Positions 8,357 to 16,092 of a stretch of 64,000 nucleotides of DNA are shown here, piece by piece. The position numbers were made by a program, and so were the translations under genes. Position 1 is the stretch's first letter. Every line of letters starts with the position of its first letter. The notes below the pieces were generated by a model. The model saw only the letters and a list, made by a program, of their open reading frames with translations, was not told the origin of the DNA and did no database searches. Location: contig NZ_LT906480.1 of assembly GCF_900186865.1 (NCBI RefSeq), positions 1,568,001 to 1,632,000 on the forward strand, in the 5' to 3' direction. This stretch comes from Stenotrophomonas maltophilia (GTDB taxonomy: Bacteria; Pseudomonadota; Gammaproteobacteria; Xanthomonadales; Xanthomonadaceae).

Positions 8357-9540
8357 GCGTCGGCTCCCTCAGGCTGCGCGGCTTCCGGCGTACGCGCAAA
8401 GACGATCAGGCGCAGGCCGCCAATGCCTCCTGCCACCACCGCCATCAGCAGCAATGTGGCCAACGGCCACACCGAAACCTGCAGCGGCGAACCGATGAAC
8501 TGCTGCTGGGTTTGCAGCTTGATGTAGGCGCTGAGTGGCAGCAGCTGATGCCAGATGCGGGTGAACAGGGGGCCATCCAGCACCGGGAAGGTAGCGCTGG
8601 AGAACGCCAGTGCGGTGCCGATGCTGAGGCCGACCGCGGACAGCGCGGTACCCATGTCGCGGGTGACGCCGACGAAGAACAACGCGTAGGCGGCCGTGGC
8701 CAGGTAGAACAGTGGCTGTGCGAGCAGCAGCAGGAGCACGCTGCCGGCCACACCATCGCCGCGCAGCCAGGCCAGGTAACCGATGCCGAGCGCGCCATAC
8801 AGCGAAAACAGCAGGATGTACGGCGCGACCTTGCCGGCAATCGCCGACCACGGCGTTCGATCCAGCCAGGCGGGCAGGGTGCCGTCGCGGATCTCGCGGC
8901 CGAGGCTGCCGGCCACCGCAAGTGCCAGTACCAGCGACAGCACGGCTGGGAAGATCAGCGGCAGCAGGAACAACTCGTAGCTGCGCGCAGGGTTGTACAG
9001 GATGTCCGACTGCACCGCGATCGGTGCCGCACGCAGCTTGCCGGGGCCGACCTGCAGGCCGATGCGTTCGCGCAGCAGGCGTGCGTTCCAGGCCGAGACT
9101 GCGTCGCCGATATCGCGCGACGCAGATTGGCCGGTGGTCATGTAGGTGGCGTTGTAATAGGCGAACACCGTGCCCTGGCGTCCACGCAGCGCTTGCCGGG
9201 TGACATCGCGCGGCACCAGTACGATGGCAAACACGTCCAGCCTGCGCAGCTGCGAACGCGCGTCCTCCAGGTCCGCCGGCTGGCTGGCGATGCGTACGCC
9301 GGGGCTGGCATCGAGCATGCGCAGCAGCAGGCGGCTGTCACTGCTGTGGTCGAGGTCGACCACGGCAATGGGGATGTCGCGCATCACCGACGGCGAGAAC
9401 ATCCACGCCATCACCGCCAGCATCAGCAGGGGCAGCACGGTGACCAGCAGCAGGTCGGCACGGTTGCCGCGCAGCGACTGCAGCTCGCGCCGCCACGAAG
9501 CAGCGAAGCCGTTGCGGTCCGGGCTCAGTGCTGGGGCCAT
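8353..9540 (-). CDS. ABC-2 type transporter permease, first of a pair
   Basis: A 395-residue protein with the same architecture as its neighbour: an N-terminal TM (LLLVTVLPLLMLAVMAWMFS), a periplasmic domain with IAVVDLDHSSDSRLLLRMLD, and a bundle of C-terminal TM helices. The paired domains IPIAVVDLDHS and LPVLVVDEDHS show the two permeases are paralogues that probably form a heterodimer. The gene start overlaps the adaptor gene by 16 bases and its end overlaps the next permease by four, so the operon is translationally coupled. Confidence 0.85.
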   Translation of the reverse strand: MAPALSPDRNGFAASWRRELQSLRGNRADLLLVTVLPLLMLAVMAWMFSPSVMRDIPIAVVDLDHSSDSRLLLRMLDASPGVRIASQPADLEDARSQLRRLDVFAIVLVPRDVTRQALRGRQGTVFAYYNATYMTTGQSASRDIGDAVSAWNARLLRERIGLQVGPGKLRAAPIAVQSDILYNPARSYELFLLPLIFPAVLSLVLALAVAGSLGREIRDGTLPAWLDRTPWSAIAGKVAPYILLFSLYGALGIGYLAWLRGDGVAGSVLLLLLAQPLFYLATAAYALFFVGVTRDMGTALSAVGLSIGTALAFSSATFPVLDGPLFTRIWHQLLPLSAYIKLQTQQQFIGSPLQVSVWPLATLLLMAVVAGGIGGLRLIVFARTPEAAQPEGADA

Positions 9541-10538
9541 GCGAACAGCACGCTCATGCCGGGGCGGAAGCCCTCGATGCGGCGTACCGGGCGCACCCGC
9601 ACCTCGAAGCTGCGGACGTCGTAGCCGGACGACTGGCGGGTGGTCCGCCAGGTCGCATAGTCACCGGCCGGATTGATGAAATAGACCTCGAACTCGCCTT
9701 CCTGGCCAAGCGCCGGCACGCTGCCCCGCAGCTTGCTGCCGACCTTCAGGCCCTGCATCTGCGATTCGCGCAGGTTCATCGCCACCCACATGCGATCAAT
9801 GTCGACCAGGGTGAATACCGGGTAGCCGGCCGGCACCAGCTCGCCCGGGTCGGCCATGCGCTTGTTGATCTCGCCCGCCACCGGCGCGCGTCCTTCGACT
9901 TCGGCACGCGCGGCGTTGACTTCGGCCACCGCGCCCTGCGCCTGCTGCACCTGGCCCTGCGCGGCACGCTTGTCCTGCTCGCGTGCGCCGGCCAACGCCA
10001 TGTCGTACTGCGCGCGCGCGGCACGGGCCAGTTCGCGCGAACTGGTGGCCTGGGCATGCGCTTCATCGCGCTTCTGCCGGGTCATCACCCCTTCGTTGAA
10101 CAGGTTCTGCACGCGCTGGTAGGTGGCTTCGGCCAGCGTCGCACCGGCTTCGGCGCGCTTCCAGTTCGCTTCGGCGGCGCGGATGTCTTCGCTGCGCGCG
10201 CCTTCGTCGGCCTTGTCGGCCACCGCCTGTGCGGCGGCCAACGCGCCGTGGGCCTGCTGTTCCTTGGCGGTCACTTCGGGGCTGTCGAGCAGGAACAGCA
10301 CCTGCCCGGGCTGCACGCGGTCGCCCTCGCGCACCTTCAACTCCGCCACGCGGGCGGTGATCTTGGCGGCCACGTTGATGGTGTCCGCGTCGGCCATGCC
10401 CTGGATCTGGTCGGCCGGGCTGCGCCAGGCCAGCCACAGGCCGAGCACCACCGCGACCAGCAGCGCCACTACCAGGATCGGGCCCAGGCGGCGCTTGGCC
10501 GGGGGTGTTGTCGCATCGTCGTGCAGCACATCACTCAT
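9525..10538 (-). CDS. HlyD-family membrane fusion protein (export adaptor)
   Basis: A 337-residue periplasmic adaptor. One N-terminal TM (ILVVALLVAVVLGLWLA) is followed by a barrel-sandwich half-motif (AAKITARVAELKVREGDRVQ, PGQVLFLLDSPE), a long alpha-helical hairpin rich in Ala, Gln and Glu (about residues 75-190), then the second lipoyl half (GRAPVAGEINKRMADPGELV) and a beta-barrel. It links the two ABC-2 permeases to the TolC-like channel. Its first eight bases overlap the end of the channel gene. The substrate is unknown. Confidence 0.88.
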   Translation of the reverse strand: MSDVLHDDATTPPAKRRLGPILVVALLVAVVLGLWLAWRSPADQIQGMADADTINVAAKITARVAELKVREGDRVQPGQVLFLLDSPEVTAKEQQAHGALAAAQAVADKADEGARSEDIRAAEANWKRAEAGATLAEATYQRVQNLFNEGVMTRQKRDEAHAQATSSRELARAARAQYDMALAGAREQDKRAAQGQVQQAQGAVAEVNAARAEVEGRAPVAGEINKRMADPGELVPAGYPVFTLVDIDRMWVAMNLRESQMQGLKVGSKLRGSVPALGQEGEFEVYFINPAGDYATWRTTRQSSGYDVRSFEVRVRPVRRIEGFRPGMSVLFAWPQH

Positions 10539-11904
10539 GGTCGATCACCTCGTCCGCACGGCGCCGGAATTCTTCAAAACGGTCCATCTGTCCACTGACC
10601 TCCAGCAACTGCGCCAGCGCAATATCGTATTGGTAGGCGGCCTGTGCGCGCTCTACACGGGCACCGCCGAGGCCGAGCCGCGCGTCGATCACATCCAGCG
10701 AGGTGGCCTGGCCCTCGCGGAACGCCAGCTCCTGCAGGCGCAGGTTTTCCTGTGCCTGGGTGATGCTGCTGTCGAGCAGCACGTACTGCTGGCGCGCGGT
10801 CTCCAGTTCGTTCCATGCCTTGCGCACGCCCAGCGCGACCTGGTTCTCGGCCTCGCGCAGGCCCGCTTCGGCCTGGTCCAGCTGCGCGCGCGCGGCGCTG
10901 ATCTGTGCCGGCCGCGAGTTCGGCGACAGGAAGGTGTACTTCAGGCCGATACCGAACGCCCAGTCCGGATCGGTCAGCATTTCGTCGCGGCGGCGGAAGT
11001 CGTACTGGCCGAAGGCAAAGATCTGCGGTTTCAGCTTGGCCTGCTGCACGCGCACGCCCTGTTCGGCCTGCGCCACCATGGCCCGCAGGCGTGCGATCTG
11101 CGGCTGGCGCGCCTGCGCAGTACGCTCGAAGCTGGCCACCGGTTCCAGCGGCACGCGCTGCACGAACAGCGGCGAAACCGGCTGCACCTCGCCACCACTG
11201 CGCAGCAGCGTGGCCAGCGCGGCCTTCAGCGTTGCCAGGTCGTTCACCGTCTTCTGGTATTCGCGCTCGGCCTTGTCGCGGGCCACGGTGGCCTGCAGGC
11301 GCTGGGCGCGGGTGGCGAAACCCTCGCGTTCCAGCTTCTCTGCATCGGACAGGTGGCGGTTGAGGCCATCGCGCACGTCACGGCGCACGTCCACCGCCTG
11401 CTCGGCCAGGCGCTGCCCGAAGTAGGCCTGGGCCAGCTGCACGGTCAGCGATTGACGTTGTGCTTCGCGCTCGGCGCTGGCCTGTTCGTGGGCGGCACTG
11501 GCCGCACGCTGCGCGGCCGGAATCACGCCGCCGGTGTACAGCGGCAGCACCGCGGTGACCACTGGACGGGTGCGCCAGTCGCGCTCGGTGAACGACAGCG
11601 GCGAATCGATTCCGAAGGCTTCAGCCACCGGCGCCAGTGAGCCCAGCGGCAGAGTGAGCGTCTTCTGGAACTGCAGGCGGCGCACTTCGCCGGTGATCTC
11701 CGGCAGGCGCAGCAGCCGGGTGGCGTCCTGCAGGTCCTGCTTGTTGCGAACGGCTGCATCGGCAGCGGCCAGCGCATCGGAGACCTGCTCCAGGCGTTGC
11801 CGCGCCTGTTCCCAGTCCAGTGCGGGTGCATCGGCACTGCTCTGCGCTGCCGCCGCAAGCGGCAGGCAGGCTGCCAGGGTCAACGCAACTTTCGCGCGGT
11901 GCAT
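10531..11904 (-). CDS. TolC-family outer-membrane efflux channel
   Basis: A 457-residue outer-membrane channel. The chosen start gives a typical signal peptide, MHRAKVALTLAACLPLAAAAQ; ATGs at 11931 and 11973 would add residues before it. Two OEP repeats follow, each with long coiled-coil helices (for example LRLQELAFREGQATSLDVID, the familiar TolC C-terminal helix phrase). It heads the operon of channel, adaptor, permease and permease. The gene order with channel first is usual for YhiI/RbbA-like or ABC-2 tripartite pumps. The divergently read argP region lies beyond its promoter. Confidence 0.88.
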   Translation of the reverse strand: MHRAKVALTLAACLPLAAAAQSSADAPALDWEQARQRLEQVSDALAAADAAVRNKQDLQDATRLLRLPEITGEVRRLQFQKTLTLPLGSLAPVAEAFGIDSPLSFTERDWRTRPVVTAVLPLYTGGVIPAAQRAASAAHEQASAEREAQRQSLTVQLAQAYFGQRLAEQAVDVRRDVRDGLNRHLSDAEKLEREGFATRAQRLQATVARDKAEREYQKTVNDLATLKAALATLLRSGGEVQPVSPLFVQRVPLEPVASFERTAQARQPQIARLRAMVAQAEQGVRVQQAKLKPQIFAFGQYDFRRRDEMLTDPDWAFGIGLKYTFLSPNSRPAQISAARAQLDQAEAGLREAENQVALGVRKAWNELETARQQYVLLDSSITQAQENLRLQELAFREGQATSLDVIDARLGLGGARVERAQAAYQYDIALAQLLEVSGQMDRFEEFRRRADEVIDHE

Positions 11905-12009
11905 CCTTGTACGTCGGCCGATCACGCCCATGCCGTCCCAGTGGTAAAGAAGTGCGCAAACGGTAGTGCGCATCGTGTGAAGCCCGGGTCTGCGGTCATC
12001 GGTCTTTCC

Positions 12010-12906
12010 TCAACGAAGGGTGCCGCTGGCCGCAGTACGCAGCGCCTGGGTGATGCGCTGCAGCGTGCTTGAGCGCACGGCGGCATGCTGCCAGTACAAC
12101 GGCACATCGAACCAGCGGCGGGGTTCCAGTACCACCACGCGGCCGGCGCGCACAGCGGGCGCGGCCAGGGTTTCCGGGGCCAGGCCCCAGCCAAGTCCGC
12201 ACGCGGCGGCTTCGACGAAACCGGTGGAGGAGGGCAGGTAGTGTAGCGGCGGCTGCAGCCGCGCGCGGGTCAGGCGACGCACGAAGCGCCACTGCAGTTC
12301 ATCTTTGCGGTTGAACACCAGCATCGGCGCGCGTGCCAGCGCCGTGGCGTCCATGCCATCGCTGAAGTACTGGCGGGCGAAGCCGGGCGAAGCAATCGCT
12401 TGGTAGCGCATGGCGCCGAGCGGGTGCACGTTGCAGCCCTTCACCGGCTGGCTTTCGGCGGTGACCGCACCCGCCACGCTGCCGTCGCGCAGCAACCGCA
12501 GGGTGTGGTCCTGGTCGTCCATGCGCAGGTCGAACAGGTAGCCATGGCGCTGGTGCAGGTCGGCGATGGCCGGCACGAACCACGTATCGAGCGAATCATC
12601 ATTGACCGCCAGCGGGATCGGGGTGCGCGCAGCGTCGCTGCTGCCACGCTCGGGTAGCAGCTCGGCCAATGCCTCGGCTTCCAGCGCCTGCATCGGTCGC
12701 ACCCGGCGCAGCAGCGCCTCACCGGCGGCGGTGGGGCGGCACGGCGCCTGGCGCACCACCAGCACCTGCCCGAGCCGGTCTTCCAGAGCCTTGATCCGCT
12801 GCGACAGTGCTGATGGACTGATCGACAGGCGGCGTGCCGCAGCCTCGAAGCTGCCTTCCTCCAGCACCGCGGCAAACGCGGCCAGTTGCGGGTGTACCAG
12901 GTCCAT
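12010..12906 (-). CDS. argP: LysR-type regulator ArgP (LysG)
   Basis: A 298-residue LysR-family activator. The N-terminal winged helix (LAAFAAVLEEGSFEAAARRL, SISPSALSQRIKALEDRLGQ) is followed by a ligand-binding domain. It is divergent from the LysE/ArgO exporter gene, the canonical arrangement in which ArgP senses arginine or lysine and activates argO. The roughly 100-base intergenic region should hold both promoters and the ArgP site. The assignment rests on family features plus this gene pair. Confidence 0.9.
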   Translation of the reverse strand: MDLVHPQLAAFAAVLEEGSFEAAARRLSISPSALSQRIKALEDRLGQVLVVRQAPCRPTAAGEALLRRVRPMQALEAEALAELLPERGSSDAARTPIPLAVNDDSLDTWFVPAIADLHQRHGYLFDLRMDDQDHTLRLLRDGSVAGAVTAESQPVKGCNVHPLGAMRYQAIASPGFARQYFSDGMDATALARAPMLVFNRKDELQWRFVRRLTRARLQPPLHYLPSSTGFVEAAACGLGWGLAPETLAAPAVRAGRVVVLEPRRWFDVPLYWQHAAVRSSTLQRITQALRTAASGTLR

Positions 12907-13012
12907 GCCGGTGCCTCTTCAGTTTTCCTGCGCAGGATAAAGAAAAATCAGTTTGTCTAAACAACGCTGTTGGCCGCACCCTGCGCGTCCCCTCGCTGCC
13001 TGGCCTGTCCCG

Positions 13013-13627
13013 ATGTGGATTGCCGCTACCGTCGCCGGCCTCTTCGCGGGCGCCGGCCTGATCATCGCCATCGGCGCACAGAATGCCTTCGTGCTGCGCC
13101 AGGGCCTGCAACAACGTCATGTGGGCAGGGTGGTGCTGGCCTGCGCCGGCGCGGATATCGCGTTGATCCTGGCCGGCGTGGGCGGCATGGGCGCGCTGGT
13201 GCTGCAGTGGCCGCTGCTGCTGCAGGTGCTGCGCATCGGTGGTGCGGTCTTCCTGCTCTGGTATGGCCTGCAGGCCGGGATGCGTGCGTGGCGCGGTGGC
13301 AGCGCACTGGCGGCGGGTGACGTGGACGGTGGCGATCGACGGCAGGTGCTGCTGACCTGTCTGGCCTTCACTCTGCTCAATCCGCACGTTTACCTGGATA
13401 CGGTGGTGTTGCTGGGCAGCCTGTCCACGCGCTATCCGGGCGATCTGCGCTGGGCCTTCGCCGCGGGTGCCTGCCTCGCCAGCGTGGCCTGGTTCTGCAC
13501 GCTGGGCTATGGCGCGCGCCTGTTGCAGCCGGTGTTCCGCAGGCCGTCTGCGTGGCGGGTGCTGGATGCCGGCGTGGCGATGTTCATGCTCTGCCTTGCC
13601 ATGCTGTTGCTGTTGCGCCCGCTCTAG
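13013..13627 (+). CDS. argO: LysE/ArgO amino-acid exporter
   Basis: A 204-residue inner-membrane protein with about six TM helices. It carries the LysE-family signatures GAQNAFVLRQG near residue 20 and LLNPHVYLDTVVLLGS near residue 123. It exports excess arginine (and possibly lysine or canavanine). The ATG at 13013 gives the usual short N-terminus MWIAATVAGLFAGAGLIIAI; upstream in-frame codons are GC-poor intergenic sequence. Its TAG stop shares the tetranucleotide CTAG with the stop of the convergent map gene. Confidence 0.9.
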   Translation: MWIAATVAGLFAGAGLIIAIGAQNAFVLRQGLQQRHVGRVVLACAGADIALILAGVGGMGALVLQWPLLLQVLRIGGAVFLLWYGLQAGMRAWRGGSALAAGDVDGGDRRQVLLTCLAFTLLNPHVYLDTVVLLGSLSTRYPGDLRWAFAAGACLASVAWFCTLGYGARLLQPVFRRPSAWRVLDAGVAMFMLCLAMLLLLRPL

Positions 13628-14412
13628 GCGGCATCCACCGCGCACAACGGTGTTTCGCCCGGGCGCAGGGTCAGCACGCGCACGCCGCTGCCGGTGACCG
13701 CGACGGTATGCTCGAACTGCGCCGACAGCTTGCCGTCGCGGGTGTAGACCGGCCATTCGTCCGGCTGCTGGCGGATGGCCGGCTTGCCCTGGTTGAGCAT
13801 CGGCTCGATGGTGAACACCATGCCTTCTTCCAGCACCATGCCGGTGTTGGGATGGCCGTAGTGCAGGATCTGCGGTTCCTCGTGCATCTCCTGGCCGATG
13901 CCGTGGCCGCAGTACTCCTTCACCACGCTGTAGCCGTGGCTGCGCGCGTGGCGGGCGATGGCGTGGCCGATGTCACCCAGGCGCGAGCCGGGGCGGACCG
14001 CAGCGATGCCTTTCCACATCGCCTGGTAGGCGGTCTGCACCAGCCGGCGCGCGGCGTAGTCGACCTCACCGACCAGGTAGGTGGTGCTGGAGTCGGCGAT
14101 GTAGCCGTTCTTCTCCAGGGTGATGTCGAGGTTGACGATCTGGCCGTTGCGCAGCACGTCGGTGGTGCTGGGAACGCCGTGGCAGATCACGTTGTCGATC
14201 GAGGTATTGAGCACGTAGGGAAAGCCGTACTGGCCCTTGCTGGCCGGCCTCGCCTGCAGTTCATCGACGATCATGCGTTCGACGAAATCGTTGACCTCCA
14301 TCGTGCTGCGGCCCTGCAGCGGCAGCTGGTCGAGTGCGGCGAACACCTGGGCCAGCAGGCGACCCGATTCGGCCATCAGCACGATCTCGTCGGGGCGCTT
14401 GATGATGCCCAT
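13624..14412 (-). CDS. map: Type I methionine aminopeptidase
   Basis: A 262-residue cytosolic metallopeptidase that removes N-terminal methionine. Metal ligands are visible: the two Asp of NLDITLEKNGYIADSSTTY, the His of GHGIGQEMHEEPQ, and the Glu residues of FTIEPMLNQG and SAQFEHTVAVTG. The start at MGIIKRPDEI is chosen; a longer frame upstream overlaps the ParD-like gene. The gene lies four bases after the ParD-like stop codon, so the two form an operon. Most bacteria have an essential map near rpsB; this is likely an additional copy, which cannot be proven from the window. Confidence 0.92.
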   Translation of the reverse strand: MGIIKRPDEIVLMAESGRLLAQVFAALDQLPLQGRSTMEVNDFVERMIVDELQARPASKGQYGFPYVLNTSIDNVICHGVPSTTDVLRNGQIVNLDITLEKNGYIADSSTTYLVGEVDYAARRLVQTAYQAMWKGIAAVRPGSRLGDIGHAIARHARSHGYSVVKEYCGHGIGQEMHEEPQILHYGHPNTGMVLEEGMVFTIEPMLNQGKPAIRQQPDEWPVYTRDGKLSAQFEHTVAVTGSGVRVLTLRPGETPLCAVDAA

Positions 14413-14416
14413 CGGC

Positions 14417-14629
14417 TCAGACCTGGCCCGGGGGCAGCAGCGGCGGCTGCACACCGGCCGCGCGCAGCTCGCTGGCGACGATGTCCTGGAAGCTCAGCGT
14501 GGGGTTCAGCTCGCAGAGCATGCCGACCCGGATCCAGAAGTTGGCCTGGGCATTGATCGAGCGGCTGGAGACGGTGCAGGCACGGCGCAGCTGGTCGTGC
14601 AGGGTGTCATCGATGTTGACGATGCCCAT
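14417..14629 (-). CDS. ParD-like antitoxin-family protein upstream of map
   Basis: A 70-residue protein, MGIVNIDDTLHDQLRRAC then TVSSRSINAQANFWIRVGML, with a ribbon-helix-helix-like N-terminus. This matches the ParD_like family often encoded directly before a methionine aminopeptidase. No ParE toxin is present. A palindrome 20 bases upstream of the start suggests that it binds its own promoter and controls map as well. The function as an antitoxin is doubtful; a regulator of the map operon is the simpler reading. Confidence 0.75.
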   Translation of the reverse strand: MGIVNIDDTLHDQLRRACTVSSRSINAQANFWIRVGMLCELNPTLSFQDIVASELRAAGVQPPLLPPGQV

Positions 14630-14648
14630 GGATGGCCTCGAAGTATGA

Positions 14649-14676
14649 ATATACGAATCGTAAATGTTTCGTATAT
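14649..14676. promoter_or_regulatory. Palindromic operator upstream of the parD-like/map operon
   Basis: ATATACGAA at 14649-14657 and TTCGTATAT at 14668-14676 form a perfect nine-base inverted repeat with a ten-base spacer, in AT-rich promoter DNA 20 bases before the ParD-like start. One helical turn between arms suits a dimeric ribbon-helix-helix repressor. Confidence 0.6.
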
Positions 14677-14696
14677 CCATCTCAAGCCAGCGTCAT

Positions 14697-15056
14697 TCAG
14701 TCCGTGTGGGTGGCGAAGCGCAGCCGGTTGCCATCCGGGTCGCGCAGCAGCATTTCGCGGCTGCCCCATTCGGTGTCATGCGGGGGCTGCTCGATTGGGA
14801 CGTTGGCGGCACCGAAGGCGCGGTGCAGGCTGTCGACGTCGTCAACGATGAAGTACACCGCGCCGCCGACCTCGCAGTCGCCGCTGTGTTCGGTAAGGAA
14901 GATCGTCTGGCCGTCGCGGGTGAGCTGGGCGAACAGTGGGAAGCCGGGTTCGAAGCGATGTTCCCAGTCGACCACGAAGCCCAGCCCCTGCACGTAGAAC
15001 GGCAGGGTGGTGTCGGCGTGGCGCATGCGCAGTTGCGGGATGACGGTCTGGGGCAT
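14697..15056 (-). CDS. VOC-superfamily (glyoxalase/bleomycin-resistance-like) protein
   Basis: A 119-residue single VOC domain: IPQLRMRHADTTLPFYVQGL at the start, GGAVYFIVDDVDSLHRAF in the middle and REMLLRDPDGNRLRFATHTD at the end. This is the arrangement of small Ble-like or glyoxalase-like dimers. A full catalytic metal triad is not evident, so binding or sequestration of a small molecule is as likely as catalysis. Monocistronic, flanked downstream by the ParD-like operator and upstream by palindromic repeats. Confidence 0.8.
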   Translation of the reverse strand: MPQTVIPQLRMRHADTTLPFYVQGLGFVVDWEHRFEPGFPLFAQLTRDGQTIFLTEHSGDCEVGGAVYFIVDDVDSLHRAFGAANVPIEQPPHDTEWGSREMLLRDPDGNRLRFATHTD

Positions 15057-15084
15057 GGCGAGGGCTCCGGGACGGGAGTCCAGT

Positions 15085-15162
15085 GTAGTGCCGGCCGCTG
15101 GCCGGCATTGGTCTGGTAGGTGCCAACCTTGGTTGGCATTGCCGGCCAGCGGCCGGCACTAC
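15085..15162. repeat. SMAG-type palindromic repeat dimer
   Basis: GTAGTGCCGGCCGCTGGCCGGCA is followed by GTAGGTGCCAACCTTGGTTGGCA and an inverted GCCGGCCAGCGGCCGGCACTAC. GTAG-headed hairpins in opposite orientations are the hallmark of Stenotrophomonas SMAG elements. A further diverged hairpin continues to about 15195. Confidence 0.8.
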
Positions 15163-15201
15163 CGGAGCCACGCCGGCCTGCGGCCGGCATTACCGGCGCG
15201 G

Positions 15202-16092
15202 TCAGCAGGCCGTCGGTACGGCGGCGATTGCCGCCAGCAGTTCGCGGTTCACCTGCTGGTGACGCGCCTGCCAGGCAGGAAGATCTTCGGCGCTGATGTC
15301 CGGTTGGCCATCCAGCGACGACAACCAGCGCTTGAAGCGGCTCTGGTAGTTGGCCAGCGACACTTCCCCGGTGATGTCACTGCCGACCAGGCCGCCGGCA
15401 CGCAGCGCCTCGATCACCACCAGTGCGTCTTCCAGCTGGAATCGGCCCTGGTCCCAGTTGCTGCGCGCGACGTCCTCGGCGAACACGTCCTTGTCGATCG
15501 ACAGGTAGGCCGGCTGCGGCGACTTGGCCTGTTCGGCAGCGAACGCGGCCACCAGCGCTTCGGGGTGCTCGAAGCGGCGGAACGCGTGGCCCATGCCGAG
15601 GCGATGGCCCCAGCTGACATCCACGTCCATGCACCAGTACGTCAAGCGACCGCCCAGCAGCGGGCGCCAGTGGTTCTCCCAGGCATGGCCGAGGCCGATG
15701 TCGCTGGAGGTAATGCCGAGCACATGGATGTGCGAGATCTGCGGCAGCTTGCTGGCTGCATTCACCCATGAGCCACAATGCACGCCGAACGGAAAACGCA
15801 TGTTGTCCGGATGGTTGTCCAGCACTACCAGCTGGAACGGCGCCTGTGTGCGCATGCGGCACAACAGCGGCAGGCTGAGATGATGGAAGTCGCCACTGCC
15901 CAGCATCACGGTGCCGAGCTGCGCGGGCAGCGGCGCCAGCACTTCGGCGGCGAAACGGTGCAGGGTGGCATTGCTGCAGGCGAAGCGCAGCGGGTCGTGC
16001 CACTGCGGCAAGGCCAGGGTCTGCGCCTGGGGCAGCGGCAGCACGCCACCGTCCAGGTCGAGGATCAACGGAGAACGCAACGGCATGTTCAA
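15202..16092 (-). CDS. Arginase/agmatinase-superfamily-like protein
   Basis: A 296-residue protein with motifs resembling the ureohydrolase fold: LVVLDNHPDNMRFPFGVHCG in place of DAHxD, YLSIDKDVFAEDVARSNWDQ in place of SxDxDxxDP, and GSDITGEVSL near the C-terminus. The Asp and His pattern suggests a bound metal pair, but the spacing differs from true arginases, so the substrate cannot be assigned. It is last in an eight-gene same-strand run and overlaps the upstream gene by four bases. The context with aminotransferases suggests amine or guanidino chemistry. Confidence 0.65.
   Translation of the reverse strand: MNMPLRSPLILDLDGGVLPLPQAQTLALPQWHDPLRFACSNATLHRFAAEVLAPLPAQLGTVMLGSGDFHHLSLPLLCRMRTQAPFQLVVLDNHPDNMRFPFGVHCGSWVNAASKLPQISHIHVLGITSSDIGLGHAWENHWRPLLGGRLTYWCMDVDVSWGHRLGMGHAFRRFEHPEALVAAFAAEQAKSPQPAYLSIDKDVFAEDVARSNWDQGRFQLEDALVVIEALRAGGLVGSDITGEVSLANYQSRFKRWLSSLDGQPDISAEDLPAWQARHQQVNRELLAAIAAVPTAC

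Noticed and set aside
15202..16092. Naming the arginase-like gene as arginase or agmatinase
   Set aside because: The canonical DAHxD motif is altered (DNHPD), so substrate and even catalysis cannot be assigned.
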